Below are positions 43,166 to 51,931 of a DNA stretch of 57,829 bases, piece by piece; the stretch's first letter is position 1; every line of letters starts with the position of its first letter. The notes under the pieces were generated by a model, which worked only from the letters and a program-made list of their open reading frames with translations, was not told the origin of the DNA and did no database searches. This DNA comes from Acidobacteriota bacterium (lineage in GTDB: Bacteria > Acidobacteriota > Terriglobia > Terriglobales > Acidobacteriaceae). The translations under genes were made by a program, and so were the position numbers. Location: assembly GCA_003225075.1 (NCBI GenBank), contig QIAP01000078.1:1-57829 (forward strand). The letters run 5' to 3'.

Positions 43166-44728
43166 TTATCCAACCTGCCAAACCGTGTCCAGAACCCTCC
43201 CATCCACCCATTTCACCACCGCCACAGGTCGATCTCCCAGCTTTGGCTTTGCCGGTCTGCCGCCGCAGATTTGCTCTACTTCCGCCTTGATCTCCTGAAT
43301 TGATCGCACGGGCAGGTTTGAACCCTTCACCGCGTCCAGCAAATCCTGCCGCTGGGGATTGATCGCGATCCCGCGTTCTGTGACAACTACATCAATCAAT
43401 TCTCCCGGCCCGGTGAGGGTCGTCACTTCATCCACGATCACCGGAATCCGATCGCGGAAGGACGGTACCGCCAGGATCGTGCATTTAGCAAATAAACAGT
43501 TCTGCCATCCCCCAATGCCATGCAGCAAACGACCATCGGAGTGCGTTACCACATTTCCGTTAAAGTTCACGTCCACTTCGGTAGCGCCAAGCACAACCGC
43601 GTCCACCATGGACGCAAAATTCCCTTTCCCATGATAGTTGTATGAAGTAAACGGCGACGTCGGCACGTGCCGCGGATCGCTGGCAATCGACTTCACCGCA
43701 TCCAGATCAAACGTTTGCCCGTCAAGGATGTAGTCGGTCAATCCCTCGTGCAGCATCTCCACCAGATATCGTGTGGACCCGCCGCGCACAAAGCGCGCCT
43801 TCACGCCATCTTCTTTCATCATGCGACGAAGGTAATCGACGAACGCCAGCGCAATGCCTCCCGCGCCCGCCTGGAACGAAAATCCATTACGCATGATTCC
43901 CGCCTCGCGCATAAACCGCGCCACCAGTTCCGCAATCCGCAATCGATCGGGAGAGCGGGTGATTTGTGTGGTGCCAGAAACGATCTTTGCCGGATCGCCG
44001 ATCGAGTCCACTTCTACAACGTAATCCACGTTATTACCTTGAATCTGCCAGGGAATGCAGGGGAACGGGACCAGGTTGTCGGTGACTACGATCACGGTGT
44101 CGGCATACATCGAATCCGCAAGCGCGAAGCCTAGCGAGCCGCAGGCCGACTTCCCGTGCGAGCCGTCTGCGTTGCCGAAAGCGTCCGCTGTAGGTGCGGC
44201 GATGATCGCAATATCGATGTGCACCTCACCATCCTGAATTGCTTGCCAACGTCCGCCGTGCGATCGCAGCACACCCGTGCCGCGCATTTTTCCTTGGCTG
44301 CAATAGTCGCCAAGAGGCCCATTCATGCTGCCTTCGATGTGGTGAATAACGCCCGACTGCATTAAATCAATTGCACTCTTCTGCGAAGGAAAGGATGCGC
44401 TGGGAAACCAGGTCAAATCTCTTATTCCGAGCTTTGCCGCTGCCTCAAGCGCCATCAGCGCGACGCGGTCACCATCCCGCAGATGATGATGATTAGAAAT
44501 CACCATGCCGTCGCGCAGCCCGCCCTTCTTGAGTGCCGTTGTCAAATCAGGCAGTCGCTTATCGCCGTTGTCGGGATAATCTTTATTCGACCGCAGGGGT
44601 GGCGCCGCTTTGCGCCCGCGTACTTGATATTTTCCAACTCCGAGATAAGGAATCTGCGGCCTGCCATTCACTACGCTGGGGACTTTGCGTCCCGCCGCAT
44701 TGTGGGCCAGTTCGACTCTCTCGCTCAT
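43166..44728 (-). CDS. citF: Citrate lyase alpha subunit (acyl-carrier transferase)
   Basis: 520 residues. CitF swaps the acetyl group on the lyase carrier protein for citrate. The two-half CoA-transferase fold is visible: GGLRDGMVISNHHHLRDGD near the start, then GSMNGPLGDYCSQGKMRGTG, and VDEVTTLTGPGELIDVVVTE in the C-terminal half. Length matches CitF (about 505-520). It is the last gene of the six-gene operon, 24 bases after the CitD-CitE fusion. No citC, citX or citG for carrier priming is in the window. The physiological substrate may not be citrate, given the partners. Confidence 0.9.
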   Translation of the reverse strand: MSERVELAHNAAGRKVPSVVNGRPQIPYLGVGKYQVRGRKAAPPLRSNKDYPDNGDKRLPDLTTALKKGGLRDGMVISNHHHLRDGDRVALMALEAAAKLGIRDLTWFPSASFPSQKSAIDLMQSGVIHHIEGSMNGPLGDYCSQGKMRGTGVLRSHGGRWQAIQDGEVHIDIAIIAAPTADAFGNADGSHGKSACGSLGFALADSMYADTVIVVTDNLVPFPCIPWQIQGNNVDYVVEVDSIGDPAKIVSGTTQITRSPDRLRIAELVARFMREAGIMRNGFSFQAGAGGIALAFVDYLRRMMKEDGVKARFVRGGSTRYLVEMLHEGLTDYILDGQTFDLDAVKSIASDPRHVPTSPFTSYNYHGKGNFASMVDAVVLGATEVDVNFNGNVVTHSDGRLLHGIGGWQNCLFAKCTILAVPSFRDRIPVIVDEVTTLTGPGELIDVVVTERGIAINPQRQDLLDAVKGSNLPVRSIQEIKAEVEQICGGRPAKPKLGDRPVAVVKWVDGRVLDTVWQVG

Positions 44729-44752
44729 TTCGTTCCTGATTTGCCCCGCTGC

Positions 44753-45961
44753 CTACTGCTTCGTGGCTTTCGCGCGCGTCACCAGTTTCTGCGCCCGCTG
44801 CACCACCGGAGGGTCGATCATCTTCGATCCCAGACTCACCACCCCCAGCCCACGCTGCTGCGCCTCTTCGAATGCCGCAACAATCTTCTCCGCCTTCTCA
44901 ACTTCTGCTGGGGACGGCGAAAATGCCGCGTGCACCACAGGTATTTGCGAAGGATGAATACATCCCATCCCTTCAAATCCTAGCGCGCGGGAATTTTCTC
45001 CCCACTGCCGCAATGCTTCCATATCGGCTACGTCACTAAACACAGAATCAATCGCCTGAACTCCCGCCGCCCGCGAAGCGTTCACGATTCGCGACCGCGC
45101 GTACAGCGATTCTCGTCCGTCCACAGTCCTCGCCACCCCCAAATCAGCGGTGTAATCCTCAAGTCCGATCGTAAGCGCGACCACATTTGGACTTGCCGCG
45201 ACGATAGCGAATGCATTCTCGATACCAAGCGCCGACTCGATAATTGGCATCAACCAGATCGCGCGATTGATATCCTGACGCGCTTTAAGTTCACCGATCA
45301 TGCGATCCACTTCCGCGATTTGTCCCGGATGCTCCACTTTCGGCACCAACACCAAGTCCGGCTGCTCCGGAATTAATTCCACCAAATCCTCAAGCCCCAG
45401 CGGCAACTGGTTAATGCGCAACATACGCTCACAGTCGCCAAAATCGACTGCCCGCAGTGCGTTCCGCACCAGGATTCGTGCCGCATCTTTCTCCGCGTGA
45501 TGGACCGAATCTTCCAGATCGAGAATGATCGCGTCCGGCTGATGAAGACTGGCATTGATGAAGTATTTGGGTTCCGATCCAGGCAAATACAGCCGGGAGC
45601 GTCGCAAGCGATCACGAGCCGAACTAGCGGGTAATGCCACTTTTTCGGGCATGGCCTTTTTCCCTGAGCCCAGTCCAGCTCGCTTGACTGCGGTCTCGAT
45701 GCGCGATGAGATCACGAACGGCAACGCGCCTTCATCATGGATCGCGACTCGAGCATGTTTCACCCCCAACGTTTCCAACACCTGCCGCGTCTGCGCCAGA
45801 ATGGATGTTCCGTAATACGCCGAGACGCGAGATTCGAGAGTAATTTCCAGGCCACCGGAATCGCTCGGCTCGAGCGACACGTGCAGGTCGGAGCGGACAT
45901 CCTTGCCCCAGTGTCCAGCTTCGGCCGCCTGCGCCGTTCTTTTTTCCTTAGCGCCGCTCAT
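44753..45961 (-). CDS. citE: CitD-CitE fusion: acyl-carrier domain joined to a citryl-ACP-lyase-type domain
   Basis: 402 residues. The first 115 align with CitD: LEITLESRVSAYYGTSILAQ, VLETLGVKHARVAI, HDEGALPFVISSRIETAV. The rest is CitE/HpcH-like: RRSRLYLPGSEPKYF, DAIILDLEDSVHHAEKDAAR with metal-binding residues, and LMPIIESALGI. CitD and CitE are normally separate small and medium subunits, so this is a gene fusion. In known CitD the cofactor-carrying Ser sits in ES(S/G)D; the aligned residues here read VRSD, so that Ser is Arg with a Ser one place later. Carrier function is therefore uncertain. Confidence 0.86.
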   Translation of the reverse strand: MSGAKEKRTAQAAEAGHWGKDVRSDLHVSLEPSDSGGLEITLESRVSAYYGTSILAQTRQVLETLGVKHARVAIHDEGALPFVISSRIETAVKRAGLGSGKKAMPEKVALPASSARDRLRRSRLYLPGSEPKYFINASLHQPDAIILDLEDSVHHAEKDAARILVRNALRAVDFGDCERMLRINQLPLGLEDLVELIPEQPDLVLVPKVEHPGQIAEVDRMIGELKARQDINRAIWLMPIIESALGIENAFAIVAASPNVVALTIGLEDYTADLGVARTVDGRESLYARSRIVNASRAAGVQAIDSVFSDVADMEALRQWGENSRALGFEGMGCIHPSQIPVVHAAFSPSPAEVEKAEKIVAAFEEAQQRGLGVVSLGSKMIDPPVVQRAQKLVTRAKATKQ

Positions 45962-45997
45962 GCTGAATCCTTCCGTGAAGCCTGTTCTGAAGCCCGC

Positions 45998-47185
45998 CTA
46001 CTTCAATTTCTTCAGAATCGCATCCGTCATCTGCGTCGTGCTCGCCGCGCCTTTGCTGATCGACTTTGCGCCTCCCGGAATCCGCATCATGTCGTATGTT
46101 CGTACTTTCCCTTCCTTTACGACTGCCGCAATCGCGTCCCGAATCTGTTTCGCCTTTTCCATTTCGCCGACATGCTCCAGCATCATGACCGCCGATAGAA
46201 GCATTGCGATCGGATTCACGATCGGAGGATTCAACTCCGCATATTTGGGCGCAGATCCATGCGTGGGCTCAAACACCGCCACCTCGTCGCCGATGTTGCC
46301 CGACGCAGCAAACCCCAGCCCTCCAACCAATCCCGCGAATGCATCCGAAATCACGTCCCCAAACAAATTCGACGCCACCACCACTCCATAGTCCTCAGGA
46401 TTCTTGGTTAGCCACATGGTTTGCGCATCAATGTTGGTGGACCACAGCGCAATCCCTGGATACTCTTTTGCCACGTTCTTGGCTTCGTCTTCCATCATGC
46501 CCGAGGTTTCACGCAGCACGTTCGGCTTTTCACAAATCGTCACTGACTTGTAGCCAAACTTGTTGGCCCACTCGAACCCAGCCTTGCTGATTTTGCGCGC
46601 CGCATTGCGCGTGATAATCCGTACTGATATTGCGAGGTCTGGTCCAGGAGTGCTGGAAAATGGCTTGAATTTGGGATGCGTTGCCAGCGCGGTACGCACT
46701 CCATCCGGCGGATTCGTCCACTCCACGCCAGCATAGAGTCCTTCCGTATTCTGCCGAAATACAACCACATTAACAAATGGCTCTTCAAAGCCCCCGTCTG
46801 GCTTCTTGCGAATAAAATTCAGCGGATTGCCGGGAAACGCAATGCAGGGACGAACGCAGGTATCAAGATTAAATTTCTGCCGCATAGACACGATGGGACT
46901 GAAATATGAATAGCCCTTGCCACGCAGTTCCGGCTTTAATTCTTCATCGGCCTCTTTCTTCGGCTTGGAAGTGATCGCGCCAAACAGACCCAGCTTGTGC
47001 TTTGCCAGCAAGTCGATGGTCCGTTGCGGTAGCGCGTTGCCTTCGTTGATCCAGCACTCCCAGCCGATGTCCGCGTGAACGTACTCGGCATCAAATCCCA
47101 CCGCCTTCAATACCCGCAATGCCTCGGGCAGAACCTGATTGCCGATTCCATCCCCCGGCATCGTGACTACCGTATGTTTCGCCAT
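45998..47185 (-). CDS. Isocitrate/isopropylmalate-family oxidative decarboxylase with a divergent substrate loop
   Basis: 395 residues. It has TMPGDGIGNQVLPEALRVL, RQNTEGLYAGVEW (as in NAD-dependent isocitrate dehydrogenases), and NLFGDVISDAFAGL. The loop that selects substrate in isocitrate dehydrogenase (SxNxxxR) reads SPIVSMR: Ser and Arg are kept, Asn is Ile. The isopropylmalate-type RRELGLFANLRP is absent. So it is neither a plain isocitrate nor isopropylmalate enzyme by motif; homoisocitrate or a related 3-hydroxy-acid is a reasonable guess given the Lys4-like neighbour. Fourth gene of the operon. Confidence 0.85.
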   Translation of the reverse strand: MAKHTVVTMPGDGIGNQVLPEALRVLKAVGFDAEYVHADIGWECWINEGNALPQRTIDLLAKHKLGLFGAITSKPKKEADEELKPELRGKGYSYFSPIVSMRQKFNLDTCVRPCIAFPGNPLNFIRKKPDGGFEEPFVNVVVFRQNTEGLYAGVEWTNPPDGVRTALATHPKFKPFSSTPGPDLAISVRIITRNAARKISKAGFEWANKFGYKSVTICEKPNVLRETSGMMEDEAKNVAKEYPGIALWSTNIDAQTMWLTKNPEDYGVVVASNLFGDVISDAFAGLVGGLGFAASGNIGDEVAVFEPTHGSAPKYAELNPPIVNPIAMLLSAVMMLEHVGEMEKAKQIRDAIAAVVKEGKVRTYDMMRIPGGAKSISKGAASTTQMTDAILKKLK

Positions 47186-47255
47186 GAATGCGTTAGTCTC
47201 CTTACTCAGTGCTTTTAGAATTGCGCACGTCTGCGTGGGTGTCCTTGCCCGCGAC

Positions 47256-49205
47256 TTATCCCAAGCCCAACCGCCGAGCTACCAGATTCTCCACCCCGTG
47301 GGCGATCACCAGCGATTGCGGCACGCTTCCCAAAGCCGGGAATGAAAACTTCTCGTCGCGCCATGAGATCGTGCTCGAAGTGAAATCAATGTCGATCTCA
47401 TCTCCAGGAATAATGGTCTTCTCTTTACCTGCGATCTCTCCAGGGAACTGCTCGCGCAACCGCTTTACCAACTCCGGAACTTCTATACAAAGGAATCCAT
47501 TATTAAAGGCGTTGCGCAAATAGGTCTGAGAAAAGCTCCCCGCAATCACCAGCGGAATTCCCTTGGCTTTCAGCGCCGTCACTGCCTGCTCACGACTGGA
47601 CCCAGTGCCGAAGTTATAGCAGCTCACGATCACATCACCTGCGCGGGTACGCTCGGCAAATTGTGGATCATAATTTTCCATCACGACCTTGGCCATCATT
47701 TCCGGTGTTACATCGTCGCGGTACGTGTAGTCCTTGCCGTAAATCGCATCGGTGTTGACGTTGTCCTGTGGCATGAAGACCAATCGGCCCTTCAGGCGCT
47801 CAGGAAATCCCCTCAAAATCTCAACTTTCTCTGCTGCTGTGCCGCCGTCCGCTGCAAATTCCGTGTAGCTCCGTTGCGGTGCGTGATCCCCCAGTTCGTG
47901 CGGGCCGCGAATGTAACCAGCCACCGCGGACGCGGCCACGACCTCCGGACTGGCGAGATAACACCGTGCATCGCGCGATCCCATGCGCCCTTTGAAATTA
48001 CGGTTGGTCGCCGAGATACCAACTTCGCCTGGCTCTAGCAGACCCACACCGAGACCGATGCAAGGCCCGCAACCCGCGGGAAGCGGATGGGCACCTGCAG
48101 CCAGCAGCGTCTGCCAGATGCCATGCTTCTCAGCCTCCTCTTGCACCCATTTGCTGGCAGCGCCCAAATAAAACTCCACTCCCGGCGCGACCTTTTTCCC
48201 TTTCACAACTTCTGCCGCCGCCGCCAAGTCCTCGAGTCGCGAGTTCACGCACGAAAGCAAGTAAGCCTTCTGAATCGTGATCTTCTTCTTTTCCATCGCC
48301 GCCAACGACTCCATCACCTGAACGGTGTCGGGGCCCGAGACGTGCGGCGTAACATCCCGAAGATTAAGCACAATGCGGGCGGCATACACTGCATCCGAAT
48401 CCGGCCGCGGCGGATTCTTTTGCCAGTTCTCGACGTCCTTATCGGTGAAGCGTTCGATTCCCATCGCTGCCAAGCGCCGCTTCACACCTTTAAGATATTC
48501 AATCGTGATTTCGTCCATTGGGAACCAGCCCACCAGCGGTCCCCACTCGGTCGTCATGTTCGAGATGGAGAGCCGCGCATCCATCGACAGGCTGGCTACT
48601 CCCGGTCCAGTGAACTCGACTGCCGAGTTCAGCACCTCATCGTGGTTGTAGAGACCGCACAAAGTGATGATGATGTCTTTCCCGGTTGCTCCGTCAGGCA
48701 GTCGCCCTTCGAGCACCACCTGGACGGACCGCGGTATCTGCCACCAGAACTCTCCGGTTGCCCAGACGGCTGCCGCGTCAGTGCGAACAATTGGGGTGCC
48801 CACGGCACCAATGGCCCCATACATATTCGAATGCGAGTCCGAAGCCACTACGAAAGATCCCGGTACTGCATATCCGCGCTCCACCATGATCTGGTGACCA
48901 ATGCCCGAGCCTGCGGGATAGAAATCAACTCCGTGCTGCTTGGCGAATGCCTCTATGGCGCGATATTTGGCCTGGTTAGATTCGTCTTTGTTTTGAATGT
49001 CGTGATCGAGTGCAAAAACAAGCTGTTTGGGATCGTGAATCTTCTTCGCGCCGATGCCCTGGAATTTCTTCATCACCGCCGAAGTGTTGTCGTGGGTCAT
49101 TACATGATGCGGTCGAATCGAGACGAAGTCTCCCGTGCGCAAGGGCCGCTTTGGACCCTCGCTCAGATGCGATTGCGCGATCTTTTCAACAATAGTCTGG
49201 CCCAT
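47256..49205 (-). CDS. Aconitase-superfamily hydratase, Lys4/homoaconitase-like fused form
   Basis: 649 residues from the ATG at 49205. Iron-sulfur ligands are in LLSCVNSR and AGCGPCIGLG. The swivel domain is fused in the same chain and carries YNFGTGSSREQAVTALKAKG, like fungal homoaconitase and unlike the GCGSSREHA of LeuD. The active-site ends with SQTYLRNAFNNGF. Canonical aconitases are about 750-900 residues, and LeuC and LeuD are usually separate; this size and swivel loop fit homoaconitase best. It is preceded by the PrpD gene with a 7-base gap. Substrate is inferred, not shown. Confidence 0.85.
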   Translation of the reverse strand: MGQTIVEKIAQSHLSEGPKRPLRTGDFVSIRPHHVMTHDNTSAVMKKFQGIGAKKIHDPKQLVFALDHDIQNKDESNQAKYRAIEAFAKQHGVDFYPAGSGIGHQIMVERGYAVPGSFVVASDSHSNMYGAIGAVGTPIVRTDAAAVWATGEFWWQIPRSVQVVLEGRLPDGATGKDIIITLCGLYNHDEVLNSAVEFTGPGVASLSMDARLSISNMTTEWGPLVGWFPMDEITIEYLKGVKRRLAAMGIERFTDKDVENWQKNPPRPDSDAVYAARIVLNLRDVTPHVSGPDTVQVMESLAAMEKKKITIQKAYLLSCVNSRLEDLAAAAEVVKGKKVAPGVEFYLGAASKWVQEEAEKHGIWQTLLAAGAHPLPAGCGPCIGLGVGLLEPGEVGISATNRNFKGRMGSRDARCYLASPEVVAASAVAGYIRGPHELGDHAPQRSYTEFAADGGTAAEKVEILRGFPERLKGRLVFMPQDNVNTDAIYGKDYTYRDDVTPEMMAKVVMENYDPQFAERTRAGDVIVSCYNFGTGSSREQAVTALKAKGIPLVIAGSFSQTYLRNAFNNGFLCIEVPELVKRLREQFPGEIAGKEKTIIPGDEIDIDFTSSTISWRDEKFSFPALGSVPQSLVIAHGVENLVARRLGLG

Positions 49206-49212
49206 AATCAAC

Positions 49213-50652
49213 TCACTTCTTCTTGGGATTCGTGCGAGTCTTCTTCGCTCGCACATCCGCCTTCAGCAGCCCCATGAGATTGCTCACCGAGTCGACTTTC
49301 TCAAGGTTCCAAATAGCATCCTTCACCTTCTTCTCAGCGGTGGGCGACAGCACGCCTCCCGCTAGCGCGGCGAACTTCTCTTCAATTTCTTGATCGGTCA
49401 GCGGATTACGCGGGTCGCCTTTTGGATAATCAAGTTGCTTGCTGAACGACCGCCCGTCCGTAGTCATGATATTTACGATGACACGCTGCAGTGCCGGGAA
49501 AACCTTTTCGATCTCTGGATCCGCCACCACTTCCACCTTCTGAAGTTGGGCGCGGATCTTAGGGTCCATGATCTTTTCCATAGTGAACTGCCCGGGCGTG
49601 ACTTGTCTTTCTGCCAGCGCCGCCGCGATCACATAAGGCAGCGAATGGTCCGCCGTTTCTTTACTGCGTGGATCGTATTTGCTGGGATCGGAAAGTATAT
49701 CGGCCGCACGCGCCAGCGACCGGATCTGAATCTTCTCCACGTTATCTGGCTGCAGGTCGTTCTGCTTTACCAAGTCGAGTACTGCGGAAATGGGCGTATG
49801 TGTCAACGCTTCCGTGGGGAACGCTTTCATTCCACATTGGGTAATGCGCCACGAGTCACCAAGCCCATCAGTGAGCACATTGAGTTTCCACTCTGGGCCA
49901 AGACAGTGCGCCAGTCCTTCTTTCCCATCCACTACGTGTTCGGGCCCGGTGTAGCCTTTCTCAGCCAGGAGCGCTGCCAGGACACCGCTTTGCGTCGCCA
50001 TCGGATCTACGGTATTTTTCATCATGGTGAGCTTGCCCGCGGTGACCGCGCCCAGCGTGGCGTGACGGCTGGCCGAGATTCCAATGGCATGCTGGATCTG
50101 CTCCCATCCAAGGTGCAGCGCCCGTCCCGCGACGATCGGTGAAACAAATGCCGTCAGCGTGGCGTGATGCCAGCCCCGCTCACGGATACCCGGAAACGCC
50201 GCCTCGCAAAAACGCATTTCAAATTCATGCCCCAGCACCAGACCGGCGATCAACTCTTTTCCATCGCTCTTCGCGCGTTCACAACAAGCAAGTGCCGCAG
50301 GGAAAATATCGGATGGATGCGAAGGATCCTGCTTCCAATAAATATCGTTGTAGTCCATGCAGCGGATCATCAGCGCATTAGCCAGCGAAGCCGAGACCGG
50401 ATCCATCTTCTTTCCTGTGCCAATCACGGTCGCCGGGCCGTTTCCGGCGATTTCGTCGAGCACTTCGAGCGCAATCTTCACATCGTGCTGCTGGTACCCC
50501 CCAAGGGCACAGCCTACTGAATCCAACAGAAACCGCTTCGCTTGATACACCGCGTCTTGAGAGACTTGTTTGTAGTCGAGCACCGCCACCCAGCGCGCCA
50601 TCTTTGCCGTGACCGTATCTTTCGACCCAGAAATTGGTTTCATACCCGACAA
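49213..50652 (-). CDS. MmgE/PrpD-family dehydratase
   Basis: 479 residues. MmgE/PrpD enzymes dehydrate 2-methylcitrate or related tricarboxylates; cis-aconitate decarboxylase shares the fold. Family landmarks are YQAKRFLLDSVGCALGGY, ANALMIRCMDYNDIY, and KAFPTEALTHTPISAVLDL. The C-terminus ends with a Lys-rich tail. Start: TTG at 50652 has AGGGGAA upstream, while ATG 50643 lacks one, so the TTG is used here. It lies between the HD protein and the homoaconitase-like gene in the operon. Confidence 0.87.
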   Translation of the reverse strand: MSGMKPISGSKDTVTAKMARWVAVLDYKQVSQDAVYQAKRFLLDSVGCALGGYQQHDVKIALEVLDEIAGNGPATVIGTGKKMDPVSASLANALMIRCMDYNDIYWKQDPSHPSDIFPAALACCERAKSDGKELIAGLVLGHEFEMRFCEAAFPGIRERGWHHATLTAFVSPIVAGRALHLGWEQIQHAIGISASRHATLGAVTAGKLTMMKNTVDPMATQSGVLAALLAEKGYTGPEHVVDGKEGLAHCLGPEWKLNVLTDGLGDSWRITQCGMKAFPTEALTHTPISAVLDLVKQNDLQPDNVEKIQIRSLARAADILSDPSKYDPRSKETADHSLPYVIAAALAERQVTPGQFTMEKIMDPKIRAQLQKVEVVADPEIEKVFPALQRVIVNIMTTDGRSFSKQLDYPKGDPRNPLTDQEIEEKFAALAGGVLSPTAEKKVKDAIWNLEKVDSVSNLMGLLKADVRAKKTRTNPKKK

Positions 50653-50665
50653 GTCTTCCCCTGGC

Positions 50666-51223
50666 TCATTTCACTTTTATGTTTCTAGGATTCTTAAAAG
50701 GCAAAAATGCCATGAAATCGGCATGGTGGACGATGTAAGCCTCAGTAGTGCGCTTCATCAGATCGCCCTCGGCGGCGTGCGCGGCGATGATGTGGCAGAC
50801 CGCGTCGGGCACGCCGCACTCCAGCGCCAATGCGACGCCGGTAAAAGGATGACGCAGTGCCTCGCCGCGCTCACTCTGCCGGCTCTTTCCGTCGGGGCCA
50901 AGTTCGTACTCCAGCAACTTGCCCACGTCGGCGAGGATTGCACCCGCAATCACTGTATCCATATCGATTGGCAGGGAACGTCCCATGAATTCCTGCATGG
51001 CCTCGGCGCTATGACGCGCGATGTGCACCACACAACGCTTATGTTCCATGAATGTAATTGGACAATTAGGCACCAGCAGCGTGAACGGAATATGGTTGAG
51101 GTCATCGGCCTTCAGCGGACTGCGCTCAAGCGCCTTGATCCAGGTCTCGGTGACCTGCTCTCGCAATCGTGCGTCCTTGATCCACTGAATCTCCGGCCAC
51201 AGCCGTTGGACAGCCTCGCGCAT
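50666..51223 (-). CDS. HD-domain-like protein with a degenerate HD dyad
   Basis: 185 residues; TGGAGG eight bases before the ATG at 51223 selects this start. The HD superfamily fold is suggested by an early HIARHSAEAM, the central GAILADVGKLLEYE and later HPFTGVALALE and IIAAHAAEGD. In active HD hydrolases the centre reads HDxGK; here it is ADVGK, so one metal ligand is missing. The protein may bind nucleotide or act as a regulator rather than a hydrolase. It is the first gene of the operon and could control it. Confidence 0.72.
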   Translation of the reverse strand: MREAVQRLWPEIQWIKDARLREQVTETWIKALERSPLKADDLNHIPFTLLVPNCPITFMEHKRCVVHIARHSAEAMQEFMGRSLPIDMDTVIAGAILADVGKLLEYELGPDGKSRQSERGEALRHPFTGVALALECGVPDAVCHIIAAHAAEGDLMKRTTEAYIVHHADFMAFLPFKNPRNIKVK

Positions 51224-51448
51224 GCTTCCGGCCTCCACTAGAAAACCATCTAGCTTATCGTGCGGGGCGTGGGGGCGTCGAGGGGGACCAAGGAAGGTCG
51301 CATCCGGCAGGAGGTCTAGGCTGTCTCTATTCGCTTCAGTGCGGGTAACCTGCCATGTGCGTTGTCCCTATCTAACGCTCTGGGTGCACTTTAGTTACTT
51401 GTACTCATTGGCGAAGGCTTCAAAAATATACTCTGACAAAGAGGGCCC

Positions 51449-51874
51449 ATGAGCAAACACTTTTGGATTGCATCATTGATAATGCTTGGCTTGATGCTAG
51501 CTATTCCTGCGTCGGCGCAGGGTCGAGGCCGCGATAAAGATCATGACCGCGATGACCGCAAGGAATTGCGAGACCATGATGCTGATCATGATCGTGATAA
51601 GTCACCGCATCATGTGGGGCACAACGCCGGCCACGATCGGGATTTTGATAGAGACGGCGACCGCGACGATCACGACCGCCGGCCTCCCGGCTGGAGTCAC
51701 GGTCGCAAAACCGGTTGGGGCGACTGTGACGTGCCCCCGGGACAGGCAAAGAAACACGGCTGCCACTCCGGACACCGGCATCCTTCGACCAGAACCGTGA
51801 ACCATACTCCGGTGCTGCGCCGTCCGCGCGCTGAAGTGCATGCGCATGGCAGCGTGGACGCGGGTGTCCACTAG
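51449..51874 (+). CDS. Secreted Asp/His/Arg-rich low-complexity protein
   Basis: 141 residues. GAGGG upstream of the ATG at 51449, then a signal peptide ending at ASAQ. The mature part is a run of DHDRD-type repeats (about 28-80), rich in Asp, His and Arg, then PPGWSHGRKTGWGDCDVPPG with a Cys pair flanking KKHGC. The Asp/His content suggests metal or calcium binding at the cell surface. It is divergent from the HD-PrpD operon, so the 225-base region between them holds both promoters. No family recognised. Confidence 0.7.
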   Translation: MSKHFWIASLIMLGLMLAIPASAQGRGRDKDHDRDDRKELRDHDADHDRDKSPHHVGHNAGHDRDFDRDGDRDDHDRRPPGWSHGRKTGWGDCDVPPGQAKKHGCHSGHRHPSTRTVNHTPVLRRPRAEVHAHGSVDAGVH

Positions 51875-51931
51875 GATCTGCGCTTTTCTTGTAATTGAAT
51901 GAAGTCGTGGCGGTTGGTCGTCGAGCGCCTG

